Source: Pseudomonas sp. R4-35-07 (lineage in GTDB: Bacteria > Pseudomonadota > Gammaproteobacteria > Pseudomonadales > Pseudomonadaceae). Taken from it: a stretch of 64,000 nt of DNA. Under the pieces are notes generated by a model, which was given only the letters and a program-made list of their open reading frames with translations, made no database searches and was not told where the DNA came from. A program made the translations under genes and the position numbers. The stretch spans positions 2,108,001 to 2,172,000 of the forward strand of contig NZ_CP027732.1 of the NCBI RefSeq assembly GCF_003852235.1, in the 5' to 3' direction. Shown piece after piece: positions 18,007-26,492 of this stretch (the first letter of the stretch is position 1; each line of letters opens with the position of its first letter).

Positions 18007-18335
18007 TTAGAGCAGGTGTTCTCCTGCAAGCGCTATCAACAAGGCGTCAGGCTGGTCCGGCTCTTGGAGCAGACTGAGGCTCAGTTGCAGCAGCGGGTCA
18101 TGGTGTGGATGACCCGTTGGCGCGATGTGGGCTACCTCGAACAGCACATAGGGCTCGTGTGGATAGGCCAGGTGAGCCTCGAAAGCTGCGCGCAATACGT
18201 GGCTCAGCCGATCGACCTGCAGCCTCTCAGGACGACCTGAACGCTCGAGCAGTACTGCGCATTGCCACGCGCCAGCGTGAACACAATGGGCAACCGAAGG
18301 GTGTTCAGTGTTTCCGGTGTAAGTGAGTCGGGCAT
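18007..18335 (-). pseudogene. Small ICE protein, probably split by one missing base
   Basis: A strong ribosome site (GGAG, 8 bases) and ATG at 18335 start a frame (MPDSLTPETLNTLRLPIVF) that ends early at 18204. The next frame carries an intact-looking C-terminal half (LLERSGRPERLQVDRLSHVL...HEPYVLFEVAHIAPTG) to the stop at 18007. Joining the frames near 18251 gives a plausible protein of about 109 residues that looks like a hypothetical protein common upstream of ArdC genes in such ICEs. One base seems to be missing. Alternatively the second frame is read from an upstream start and the gene is intact. Function unknown. Confidence 0.55.
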
Positions 18336-18772
18336 GGAATGTCTCCGTTGAAACGCGAAGAAACCTGTCCCGTGGGGGAAAGAATTTCCCCGCTGTGGGT
18401 TGAAGAAAAACAAGAAGGTTTGCCTGGCGAGCAGAGCTCGAAAGGCGCTCAGGAGAGCAGTAGGCGTTCATCACCGTAGAAACGGTCACCGTGCGAGCCA
18501 CCGAACGCTAATCGCACTTGGGGAGAACCATCACCGAAGTGACGTAGCCTTGAAGGTTCTGGCTACCTGGGAAAATGCTGTCGATAACAGCGATCCGTAC
18601 CCGGGTTTAGCCGAGCTGTTCGCGAATAGCAACGAGATAAACCAACGCTTTAGACGAACTGAGTCTACTGAAAGCCAGCCTTGTTTTTCGACCGGATTGA
18701 CTGACAAACGGTTAGGCTTGGAGCGCTACCGGCAAGCTTCTAAAGGGCGTGATACTAGGGTGATGATGTTCA
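18336..18772. other. 437-bp stretch without a convincing gene
   Basis: The stretch between two divergently oriented genes contains a weak plus-strand frame of Arg/His-rich composition, which I do not accept as coding. It should hold the promoters of the small ICE gene on the left and of the 18773 operon on the right, but I could not define them. Confidence 0.5.
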
Positions 18773-19504
18773 ATGAAGTTGTATGAAAATGTGGTTATCG
18801 GAAATTTTCTCTACGGGCTGGGGTTCGCTCTTGGTTCACAGCTGAGATCCGGTCAGTTACCAAGTATGGTGAACTTGCTTCAACAAACGCCAGACGATAA
18901 ACGATTGGGGGATTTGCTGATGGCATTCCCTGGCACAGTACGTTTGATCGAGTTTAAGACTGAGGCTAACAAGTCAAAAAAAGAGGCTGGTCGTCACCAG
19001 TTTCTATCTCGAATTTTTTCCGAAAAATTGGACGAATTGCCTGACCTGCCAGGTACTTCGCGGCGGGTGCATTGGTACATCGAAACGGCGCCTCTTCCCA
19101 GCGCTGCACTGTCGGCACGCATTGAGCCCTATCTCGATGCATTTGGCGAAGGCGCCAGGCAACGGCCTAAGTCAAGCGAGAGGTTCCAAAATTTTATCGA
19201 GGAGCTGGCTGCTGGCATTCTGCAACGCAGATCGGCTGAGATTACAAGGGCTGAGCGCGACTACATCGATCTGGTGCGGCTTGCTCAAGGGCCAGAGGAG
19301 ACCGGAACAGGCGGATTGGTGCTGGTGGCCGGCAGCGGTGGAGGTCTGCATTTCGCCGCCTTACAGGATTTGATGGATTTGAACCTGTCCCACAAACAAT
19401 GGATCGAGTACAGCCAGGAGCGATATCTTTCCCTTCAGAGAGAGATGAAGCAACCAGATCACGAGATGCCCGATCTAAAAGGTCCAACTTTAGGAAGATA
19501 TTGA
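18773..19504 (+). CDS. Nuclease-like protein of a two-gene cargo operon
   Basis: A 243-residue soluble protein starting MKLYENVVIGNFLYGLGF. Asp47 in RLGDLLM and Glu60-x-Lys62 in RLIEFKTE fit the PD-(D/E)xK pattern of restriction-type nucleases, with Asn11 or Glu5 as the possible upstream helix residue. The C-terminal half has no known motif. Its stop overlaps the ATG of the next gene (TGATG), so the two are translationally coupled. It lies between conserved ICE genes, a location typical of cargo. A role as a small defence or toxin module is inference. Confidence 0.7.
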   Translation: MKLYENVVIGNFLYGLGFALGSQLRSGQLPSMVNLLQQTPDDKRLGDLLMAFPGTVRLIEFKTEANKSKKEAGRHQFLSRIFSEKLDELPDLPGTSRRVHWYIETAPLPSAALSARIEPYLDAFGEGARQRPKSSERFQNFIEELAAGILQRRSAEITRAERDYIDLVRLAQGPEETGTGGLVLVAGSGGGLHFAALQDLMDLNLSHKQWIEYSQERYLSLQREMKQPDHEMPDLKGPTLGRY

Positions 19505-20097
19505 TGGCCGGAACAAGTCAAGAGCAAGCGCACGATCGAAATTTTCAGGCCCTCTTTGGCGCGGCTCGCAAAGTTCTCGAAGCTGTAGAGATCGATGAGA
19601 GCAAGTCTCGACGGGCTACTGAGGCGTTGCGTGAGCTGCAGGATAGCGTCGAAAAGAAGCTGGTTCGACTGGAGGCGGGCGTCAAACAGAGCATCGAGAG
19701 TTCTGCACAGTCAACTGCGAATCAAGCCGCTGAGCTGTTGAGCAAGAGATTCACGGAGGCAGATGCTGCCGCTCAGCGGGCTGCTGAACTGTACAACATG
19801 GCAGCAAAGAAATTGAATAGCAGGCGTTGGCTCTACTTCCTGTCGGCGCAGGCTACGATCCTTACATTGGTAGTAGTGTCTCTCTATCTGTGGGTGCCGT
19901 CGTTAGACGAAATAAAAGCGCGTCGAGGCGAGGTGGCGAGGCTGGACGAATTACGCAGTCGGGTTGAGTGGTCGAAATGCAACGTTGGGAATGGTCAGAC
20001 GCGCGATTGCATACGCACGGACGAATCGGAGCATGCGGACTTTTTCGAAGACCGCACAAAAAAGGGCAAGACCTATCGCATACCGAAAGGTTACTAG
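19504..20097 (+). CDS. Membrane-anchored coiled-coil protein coupled to the nuclease-like gene
   Basis: A 197-residue protein: a long predicted coiled coil (about residues 15-105, heptad-like with ESKSRRATEALRELQD), one membrane helix (about 112-134, WLYFLSAQATILTLVVVSLY), and a soluble tail with two Cys. The architecture resembles mobilisation-type or membrane-sensor proteins. Since its start overlaps the stop of the nuclease-like gene, they probably act together, the nuclease perhaps being held at the membrane. I do not recognise a named family with certainty. Confidence 0.7.
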   Translation: MAGTSQEQAHDRNFQALFGAARKVLEAVEIDESKSRRATEALRELQDSVEKKLVRLEAGVKQSIESSAQSTANQAAELLSKRFTEADAAAQRAAELYNMAAKKLNSRRWLYFLSAQATILTLVVVSLYLWVPSLDEIKARRGEVARLDELRSRVEWSKCNVGNGQTRDCIRTDESEHADFFEDRTKKGKTYRIPKGY

Positions 20098-20276
20098 CCG
20101 TTTACGGGTCCTATTCTTGGCGGACTAGGATATGGGGGCTGTTTTCAACGCGCAGCCCATATCAACGCTCGCGGCGCCGTCTGAGCAAACTGATAAACGG
20201 TCAGATATCGACCGCTTTCAGTAGTAGGCTAATACTCTTGCCTCAACCATGAAAACGCTCAGAAGAGGGCGAGACC

Positions 20277-20660
20277 ATGCCGACTCAGCAACCTGTTCAA
20301 AGTTTACGTGCCCACCGCTGGGCGTACGCCTGTGGTCTGTCGGTGAAGCGTGGTTATCGTAAGGTGAAAGCGTTTGAATCCCGCGTGGTTGAGAGTGCGG
20401 AGACGGCAGGAATGCCCGCAGGTAAATTACTTGTTCGCGGGAGTTTTCTAGTTATCAAGTTGGCAATAGCCGCCGGACTCCTTCTAGTTAGCTTATGGTT
20501 CACAGTGTCGGTGATGATCCTTATTGTCTTGTGTTGGGCCATCGCCAATGGAACGCCTATCAAACCTAAGGATGCTCTCCGGTACAAGGCATATGGCGAC
20601 CCATATGGTGAGTATGAGTATGGCCGCGCACCCGGTCAGCCTGATTTAAAAGACCTGTAG
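20277..20660 (+). CDS. DUF3742 family ICE membrane protein
   Basis: A 127-residue protein with a basic N-terminus (RAHRWAYACGLSVKRGYRK), two closely spaced hydrophobic segments (about 56-90) and a Tyr-rich acidic tail (YGDPYGEYEYG). This pattern fits the DUF3742 family found next to the TraG-N gene in ICEclc-like elements, in the same convergent arrangement seen here. Exact function is unknown; probably associated with the mating apparatus in the inner membrane. Confidence 0.8.
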   Translation: MPTQQPVQSLRAHRWAYACGLSVKRGYRKVKAFESRVVESAETAGMPAGKLLVRGSFLVIKLAIAAGLLLVSLWFTVSVMILIVLCWAIANGTPIKPKDALRYKAYGDPYGEYEYGRAPGQPDLKDL

Positions 20661-20669
20661 TGGAGTTCT

Positions 20670-22214
20670 TCACCCCTTCCTTAAGGCTTTTCCAGCAGAT
20701 ATCAGAGCTCCAGCGCCCCTTGCACCGGCGTCCTGCGCTTGAGCTGCTCCTTTGCTAAGCATGCCGTCGGCAATTGAGCCAACGCTATATCCTGCCCAGC
20801 TCATTGCAGCCAAAAACAACATCGGAAGCACGACGAACATTGCCCCCATCACGTACTCGATCACCTGCGCGGTGACCGTCCCATCCATAAGTCCGGATGT
20901 GGGCAGCGACAACAGCACCTGATTTGAAGCCGAAACCTGGTTGTACAAGGTATCGAGCATACTGGAGTCGACCCAACGCGCCAGTTCCCACCAGAAGCTC
21001 AGCATGTGTAAGGTGAACAGCGCGAACGTCACGGTCATGACGGTCTTCAACTGGTAGGTACTGACCAACAGAATCAGCGGCAAGCTGATGATGACGCCCA
21101 TGATCAGGAAAGCCTGCACCATCGGTAGGGCGGCGCGTAGCGCATTCATCGCCGGAAAGTTGCTGAAGGAGCCGAGGGCCAGCCCGGTGTTGGTAGCCAG
21201 GTTATTGAGACTCTGATTGATTGAGCCCCCGCGGGCGCTGGAGCCATAGTCCTGGTACACCTGTCCGGGCGACATGGACATCGTTTGCTGGCGCGGGCTG
21301 ACCAGTTCGCGCAGGGTGGCATCTTCGATCTCGTTGCTCGAGCGGCCAGTCAACCAACCTTTCAGCTGAGTCAGCAGCGATGGATCGACCTGCTCGATCA
21401 AGCGCTCGCGCAACCCGACACCGCTGTCGCTCCACCACTGCTTGCAGGTGGGGTAGCCCGCACCATTTTCTAACCGCGGCAAGGATACATCGCGGTTGTC
21501 GTCATACGGCCAATTGACGCGCGGTGTGCGTGAACGATCCGTATCGTAGTAGCCGGGCGTATCGAGCAAATAGCTTGAGCCGATCCAGGAGGCGTCATGA
21601 CTTTGTGCCTTGTCCAACTGCGGACGGTTGGTGAACAGCCGAGAACGGGAATAGCCGTAGCAGTCGCGGGTGAAATCGGCGACCTCTTGCAGCAGCACCT
21701 GGCTGTCGATGCGCGAGCTGTCGATCTCCATGCGCATTTGCCGGATATCCGGTGCGCAGGGGATGGAAGCGGTGGCCGCCGCGGTCACGCCTTTGCTCAA
21801 GGCATGCACCAGAAACCACCAGATCGGTACGTTGGCGGAGCGTTCGCCGATAGTATTGAAGGTCATCCCCCAGGCGGTTTCCGTCGGTTGGGCCACACTG
21901 ACGCCGCAGCGCTGGCTTGCCGCATCATTGAACGCCATTGATGAGAGGCTCAACGGAAACACAGGCGCGCAACCGAACAAGACGACGATGTAGGCCAGCC
22001 ACAAACGGTTCTCTATCCGTGGCACCGAGAGCAGCCCCTTGTTACCTTCGTCCGCGCCTTGCTGACGGGCCGACAACCATTCCTGGAGGATGATTGCACC
22101 AAAGGGCGCGGCGAACAGCCCGGTGTCGGACAGGACACTCCAGAGGCCGTTGTTGATGATCCAGGCCAGCAGAGAGAGGTAAAACTCCAGGTAGCTGTTG
22201 GTGCTCATAAGCAT
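20670..22214 (-). CDS. Conjugal transfer TraG N-terminal domain protein
   Basis: A 514-residue polytopic inner-membrane protein similar to the N-terminal region of F-plasmid TraG, which takes part in pilus assembly and mating-pair stabilisation. Hydrophobic helices are seen near the N-terminus (about 12-60, 75-95) and three to five towards the C-terminus (about 345-480), with a large periplasmic loop between. The ATG at 22214 has GAGGT seven bases upstream. It is the last gene of a minus-strand operon with the 102-residue membrane protein, TIGR03755 and TIGR03756. Confidence 0.9.
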   Translation of the reverse strand: MLMSTNSYLEFYLSLLAWIINNGLWSVLSDTGLFAAPFGAIILQEWLSARQQGADEGNKGLLSVPRIENRLWLAYIVVLFGCAPVFPLSLSSMAFNDAASQRCGVSVAQPTETAWGMTFNTIGERSANVPIWWFLVHALSKGVTAAATASIPCAPDIRQMRMEIDSSRIDSQVLLQEVADFTRDCYGYSRSRLFTNRPQLDKAQSHDASWIGSSYLLDTPGYYDTDRSRTPRVNWPYDDNRDVSLPRLENGAGYPTCKQWWSDSGVGLRERLIEQVDPSLLTQLKGWLTGRSSNEIEDATLRELVSPRQQTMSMSPGQVYQDYGSSARGGSINQSLNNLATNTGLALGSFSNFPAMNALRAALPMVQAFLIMGVIISLPLILLVSTYQLKTVMTVTFALFTLHMLSFWWELARWVDSSMLDTLYNQVSASNQVLLSLPTSGLMDGTVTAQVIEYVMGAMFVVLPMLFLAAMSWAGYSVGSIADGMLSKGAAQAQDAGARGAGALISAGKALRKG

Positions 22215-22224
22215 GGTGCTGACC

Positions 22225-22533
22225 TCACAGTCGGGTGAGTTCGACGCAGGTAAAGAGCACGAGCCCTATTGTCCCGATGCGTTTCAGGCGCAGTCGATCC
22301 TGTGGTCGATGTCGGTAGCGCCGAAGCAGGTCCCACCAGAGCGCAAAGAGGGCGGCGTAGAGCAGGGCGCGCCACCACCGCAGATAAGGTCGTGCGGATT
22401 CGAATGTCTGCTGCCAGACCTCGAAACTACCCAGCGCAGTGCGGCCAATCCAGGCGACCAGTGCGGCGGTCAGGATCATCGCCGCGGCAATCCCCAGACT
22501 CGAAAGCAAAGTGAATAGCGGTGAGCGTTTCAT
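22225..22533 (-). CDS. Small ICE membrane protein
   Basis: A 102-residue protein with three hydrophobic segments (MILTAALVAWIG, ALLYAALFALWW, IGLVLFTCVEL) and a basic loop. It is placed between the TIGR03755 and TraG-N genes with gaps of 3 and 10 bases, so clearly part of the transfer operon. Small proteins of this kind are a regular member of the gene order in ICEclc-type elements; individual function unknown. Confidence 0.8.
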   Translation of the reverse strand: MKRSPLFTLLSSLGIAAAMILTAALVAWIGRTALGSFEVWQQTFESARPYLRWWRALLYAALFALWWDLLRRYRHRPQDRLRLKRIGTIGLVLFTCVELTRL

Positions 22534-22536
22534 GGC

Positions 22537-23919
22537 TCACTTGCGCCTGGCGTCAGCATCATTGAGTCGACCGGGCTCGGGGTCGCCTTGCTCGACGGTG
22601 CGCGAAGCATCGGCACCACCGGCATGCCGATCGAGCACCAGGCTGGCGGTATTGGTCGTCAGCATCTGCCTGACCTGCAACTCGGTCTGCAGCAGGCGAA
22701 TTTCGCGCTCCAGGGTTTCGATATTTTTCGTCAAGGCGGTTTGGGCTGGCTCGGCGGAGGCGATGTTCGGTTCGTGACTGCCTGCCAGCAGCGTGCGCAG
22801 TAGCAGCAGTGCTTTGTCGAGCACACTGGACAAGGCCGTCTCGCTGGCCAAGCGCCGTGTCAACAGATCCTGGTCGGGATCGTCGCGCAGGGCTTCAATC
22901 ACGCCACGGGTCACCGGCAGCATTGGGCTGGAGGCTTTAGTCAGATTGTCAGAAGTAGGCGGCAGCGCGCCAGACAACAGCCCTTGCAGGGCCTTGAGGC
23001 GCTCGTTATAGGCCTCCTGGATCAGCGGCGTCAGTCCGCTGCCAGCGGTCGCACGCAGAGTTTCGCAGCTGTCGCAGGTCGCGACTTCGTTCTCGCCCAA
23101 CACCCGAACGGCCCAGTCGGACTCCTCCTGGGGCGAAGCCCATGTCTGACAAATAGCCCCTCCCAGGCAATCACTGCTACTGATCGAGGCACTGTCATCC
23201 ACCGACCGGTTATGCAGCAGGTTATAGCCTGCGCGGACCACGTCGGCGGTCACCCGAATGGGTGTCTGTCCGTTACCTCCGGCTTTCGAACCGCCGACCC
23301 AGGACACCCCATTGTTGCCGTTATGGGCCTCGGTGTTTTTCACCGCTGCCACCGCATCACCGCCGGTTTGCTCCAGATTGCCCTGCATCTCCTGGTTTTT
23401 GGCCAGCGCACCCCAACCGGCTTGACCGACCTTATCCGCCATCTTTTCGGCCATGGCCTGGCAGGTTAGCTTGGAGCGGTCGAAGTCGATCCGACCTTGC
23501 ATCACCCCGTTACTGAGCAACTCATAGAGACCGGGGTTGGCGCGTTGGATGATCAACGCCGGCAGCGACATCACCGCTTGGGTCGCGTTCTGCACGATGC
23601 TGCCCATGATCTGCTGGAAACCTTCGGTGACGCCGTTCAGCTGGTTTTGCAGGGTGTTGGTGAGGCTCATGTTTCCGCACATCATGTTCGCTCGCCAGGA
23701 GCCGCCGACACCGAGACCACTGGGTCGGTAGAGCGAACTCGGTGAGCCGACTGCCGAGCCGCCACCAATGGTGTACATCACTCGGTCATCGAGCACTTCG
23801 CCTTGAGTGCCCAGGCGGTAATCGCCTTCGGCGGCGTGGGCATGCGTGGCCATGGCGAGCAGTCCACAGAGCAACAGACTTATCATGCCCAACCAGGATC
23901 GTACGAGAAACCGACTCAT
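22537..23919 (-). CDS. ICE protein of the TIGR03755 (PFL_4711) family
   Basis: A 460-residue secreted or periplasmic transfer protein. It has a signal peptide (SLLLCGLLAMATHAHAA, cleavage near 29), Cys pairs likely to form disulfides (MMCGNMS, DCLGGAICQ, CDSCE) and a C-terminal coiled coil (IETLEREIRLLQTELQV). In position and layout it corresponds to TraH-like proteins needed for pilus assembly in type IV secretion. It overlaps the TIGR03756 stop by four bases and is co-transcribed with it. Confidence 0.9.
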   Translation of the reverse strand: MSRFLVRSWLGMISLLLCGLLAMATHAHAAEGDYRLGTQGEVLDDRVMYTIGGGSAVGSPSSLYRPSGLGVGGSWRANMMCGNMSLTNTLQNQLNGVTEGFQQIMGSIVQNATQAVMSLPALIIQRANPGLYELLSNGVMQGRIDFDRSKLTCQAMAEKMADKVGQAGWGALAKNQEMQGNLEQTGGDAVAAVKNTEAHNGNNGVSWVGGSKAGGNGQTPIRVTADVVRAGYNLLHNRSVDDSASISSSDCLGGAICQTWASPQEESDWAVRVLGENEVATCDSCETLRATAGSGLTPLIQEAYNERLKALQGLLSGALPPTSDNLTKASSPMLPVTRGVIEALRDDPDQDLLTRRLASETALSSVLDKALLLLRTLLAGSHEPNIASAEPAQTALTKNIETLEREIRLLQTELQVRQMLTTNTASLVLDRHAGGADASRTVEQGDPEPGRLNDADARRK

Positions 23920-24872
23920 GAAGCACCTCCTTCGAAGTCAATGCTGAACAGGAAGGTCTGCCCCTCACGCTTGCAGCAGCTATAGGGGCGCCACAACGAC
24001 CAGGCGTAGCCGCCATCCGTGCTCTGGACCGGATCGCTGGGGAAGATGGCGCACGTGGGCTGAACCTGGGGGTAGAGCAACTGCCATTTGTGGGTTGAGG
24101 CGTCGTTTTCGACGATCGGGCCAGGCGGCCAGTAGCCGTCGCGTGGTATGGGTGTGAGCGGTACATACACATGCGGCTGCCAGCTGCGGGTCATCACATC
24201 GCCGGCCCGTTGCGCCATGACCGCGGCAGCCTTGAAGTCGTCGGGCTGTACCAGAAAACCCTGCCGGGGATAAACGTTACCCCACATGTTTCCCGTGGCC
24301 TGACGTCCGATTTCACGGATCCCCGGCACGAGCGACTCGGGGTAGAAACTTTCCGGGATGCCATGGCGCCAGGCCAGTGAGTCCAGGGTACTCAGGTAGT
24401 AAGGCATGAGTGCAGTTGCACCGCTGGCGCAGGCATAGCCGGATTGCGAAGCCAGTTGCGTTGCGATCCAGCCACCGGGGTGGCCGATCCCGTCGACGTT
24501 CTTAAAGCGGGGCAGGTTGTCGCGGTGGGTGTTCGGGGTGATCAGGTTGCCGCCACCTTCCGCACCGCTGATGGGAGATGAGAGGGCAGCCATCTCGGCC
24601 CAGGGATTGTTGCCGGTGGTGGTATAGCTCGAAACCACCAGTTCAGGAATGAAATGACGAACCTTGGTTGAGGTTTTGACCTTGCAGCCGAAGGGTGTGC
24701 AGAGGAGCCAGAAACAAATGCCTACGACCTTGTATGCGAGGCAATTTGGCGAAAGCACAGAGGCGGTGATGCTGCCGGTATCCAGCGCCATGCTTGGGCC
24801 GCACGCCAGCAGGACGCCCAGCGCCAAGGGCCGTAGCTTTGTGGGCGTGATTGACGAGCAGGCAACAGGCAT
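23916..24872 (-). CDS. ICE protein of the TIGR03756 (PFL_4710, TraU-like) family
   Basis: A 318-residue exported protein with a signal peptide (LALGVLLACGPSMALD) and many Cys residues (CLAYKVVGICFWLLCTPFGC near 44-63, YSCC near the end), the mark of TraU-like periplasmic proteins required for conjugation and pilus extension. It is the first gene of the TIGR03756-TIGR03755-TraG operon here. In related elements a small TIGR03757 gene precedes it; in this window an XRE regulator gene does, 105 bp upstream. Confidence 0.9.
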   Translation of the reverse strand: MPVACSSITPTKLRPLALGVLLACGPSMALDTGSITASVLSPNCLAYKVVGICFWLLCTPFGCKVKTSTKVRHFIPELVVSSYTTTGNNPWAEMAALSSPISGAEGGGNLITPNTHRDNLPRFKNVDGIGHPGGWIATQLASQSGYACASGATALMPYYLSTLDSLAWRHGIPESFYPESLVPGIREIGRQATGNMWGNVYPRQGFLVQPDDFKAAAVMAQRAGDVMTRSWQPHVYVPLTPIPRDGYWPPGPIVENDASTHKWQLLYPQVQPTCAIFPSDPVQSTDGGYAWSLWRPYSCCKREGQTFLFSIDFEGGAS

Positions 24873-24977
24873 GATCCAGGCTCTCAGTGTATGGCCTGGG
24901 CAGGTTCGGTTAGGAACCGAAGACTGTCAGTGGAAATTATGAAGGCGGATGTATCGGGTTTGTGAGACGTGAGACTA

Positions 24978-25232
24978 TTATTTGACGTGAAGGGAGCTGC
25001 GCAGGATATCGGGTTCCACAAGTAACTGATCTGCGGTAATTTCGAAAATATTGGCGAGTTTGCACAGGACCAACAGCGACGGATTGCCCGTGCATCGTTC
25101 GATTTGACTGACGTAGGTGCGATCCACCTCGGCCATGAGCGCGAGCTGCTCTTGGGTAAGGTTTTTTACGCGTCGCATCCAGCGGATGTTTTCCGCCAGC
25201 TGCAGACGAAGCTGTTCGTAGTCTTGAGTCAT
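24978..25232 (-). CDS. Small XRE-family regulator
   Basis: An 84-residue protein that is little more than a Cro/C1 helix-turn-helix (LAENIRWMRRVKNLTQEQLA, recognition helix around VDRTYVSQIERC). Such stand-alone HTH proteins usually repress their own promoter. It is divergent from a small ORF at 25402 and co-directional with the transfer operon that follows, so it may regulate either. It resembles the C proteins of restriction-modification systems, but no methylase or nuclease gene is next to it. Confidence 0.87.
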   Translation of the reverse strand: MTQDYEQLRLQLAENIRWMRRVKNLTQEQLALMAEVDRTYVSQIERCTGNPSLLVLCKLANIFEITADQLLVEPDILRSSLHVK

Positions 25233-25401
25233 GCGCGCAAATTGCGCCTTGAGGGACTCTCAATCCACGGGATATAGTCTACATTGGTATTGATCTAGGC
25301 CATTTGAGGCTTATGCCTGTTATCGAGCGTTCATTTGGTGTCGTTAAGATTTCGAGGCTGGGTCCAGCGTCTAACAATAAAATCAGACATCTAGGGTGTG
25401 T
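25233..25401. promoter_or_regulatory. Divergent control region between XRE gene and 25402 ORF
   Basis: The 169-bp AT-richer spacer must contain back-to-back promoters and is the natural operator site of the XRE protein. I could not assign -10/-35 boxes with confidence. Confidence 0.4.
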
Positions 25402-25674
25402 ATGGACGAAAACTACATTTCAATTCCCGCGGCGGATGGTTGCCCAAGTCTTCTGACACCTTGGGGTAGCGAATTTTCGCCGATGATCGAGCTTGGTGTG
25501 CAATGTGCCCAGGCTTGGCTTGAGGCAACGACCGATACTCCTTTGTGGTGGGAACTGGTTCAAACCCGCAAGACCTTTCCTGTCGGTGACTGCCAAGATG
25601 CTTTTGAAGCAGGATTCTTGTTGAGGATTCAGCAGCGGCTTCAGCGCGGTACACGGATACCTGTATCGACTTGA
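25402..25674 (+). CDS. Small protein divergent from the XRE regulator, unknown
   Basis: A 90-residue soluble protein (MDENYISIPAADG...) with Trp-rich centre (PLWWELVQ) and an amphipathic C-terminal helix (FEAGFLLRIQQRLQ). I recall similar proteins beside XRE genes in Pseudomonas mobile elements, but no function. The ATG at 25402 is preferred to a GTG two codons upstream. No toxin motif is visible. Confidence 0.65.
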   Translation: MDENYISIPAADGCPSLLTPWGSEFSPMIELGVQCAQAWLEATTDTPLWWELVQTRKTFPVGDCQDAFEAGFLLRIQQRLQRGTRIPVST

Positions 25675-25922
25675 CCACCCGTTTGCATTTAGCCTGGCCT
25701 ATCGCATTGGCACAGTCCAGCAGGTTGCGGTCCTAAATTACTTTTGGTTTTTAGGTGCGGCGTTTTGTCCCGATGTTTGCTCTGCGACTCGCGCTGCCCT
25801 CGACGAAAGCGAGCGGGCATCAGGTTGCGCAAGGAGTCCAGATATGTGGCAGCAACCCACCGATCTCTCTCATTCTCCGCGTCGGTAACAGCACCAGCAT
25901 ATCTTCAAGAGGGCACATCACT

Positions 25923-26492
25923 ATGGCAAACAAACTCGATCTGCATCACGAAATGAAAAAGATGCTACGCGTAAAGACTGCCATTCTACGTCGCTCACCA
26001 GGTGATTCCCTCGCAGACATCGTCGCTTCTGATCGTGAAGCGTTCTCGGGCATTCGTGTGTTGTTCGCGAGCGATGAGGGAGGGGTTCCATTGCAAGCTT
26101 TGGGCCGGTCAGATAATCCAAATGTGCCCGTGGTTCCTCTATTTGCTGGAAAGGGCATTTTTGCGTTTTCCGATGCAATCGAGAGGCAGATGAGGAGCGG
26201 TAGTGCGCCTTTGGAGTTTCCCTTTTTCTCACTACTCGATACAAACTTTCTTACTGAGTTACCTGGTTTTTTTCGTCATGAAGATTCGAGTCACCGCGAA
26301 AAGGTGCGGGCGACCTTGCAGTTCATTGAAGATCAAGGCGGGCGTGGTTTTGATTGGATGTTTGCGGCACTGGAAAACCTACGTGAGGTTGTAAAACCTA
26401 ATAACCCTTGGCCGTACCAGAAAGTTGCGGCGGCAAAGATGTTTGATGCCATGATGCATATCCCCGAAGTTAGGGGAAGGGAAGGGTGCTGA
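25923..26492 (+). CDS. Unknown protein, first half of a PIN-like two-ORF unit
   Basis: A 189-residue protein starting MANKLDLHHEMKKML, with a suitable ribosome site (AAGAGGG) before the ATG. The segment FFSLLDTNFLTELP contains the Asp-Thr-Asn motif that begins PIN-domain RNases (strand 1). The later part is helical. Its stop lies seven bases inside the next ORF, which contains motifs resembling the distal PIN acidic residues. Either the two are partner proteins or one gene is split by a frameshift in the GGGAAGGGAAGGG repeat at the junction. Cargo of the ICE, possibly defence; function unproven. Confidence 0.65.
   Translation: MANKLDLHHEMKKMLRVKTAILRRSPGDSLADIVASDREAFSGIRVLFASDEGGVPLQALGRSDNPNVPVVPLFAGKGIFAFSDAIERQMRSGSAPLEFPFFSLLDTNFLTELPGFFRHEDSSHREKVRATLQFIEDQGGRGFDWMFAALENLREVVKPNNPWPYQKVAAAKMFDAMMHIPEVRGREGC

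Noticed and set aside
18400..18786. Plus-strand frame of 128 codons before the 18773 gene
   Set aside because: Arg/His-rich start without ribosome site and overlap with the real gene start; no resemblance to a known protein.
24978..25674. Restriction-modification C-protein system
   Set aside because: The XRE protein resembles C proteins but there is no methyltransferase or endonuclease gene beside it.
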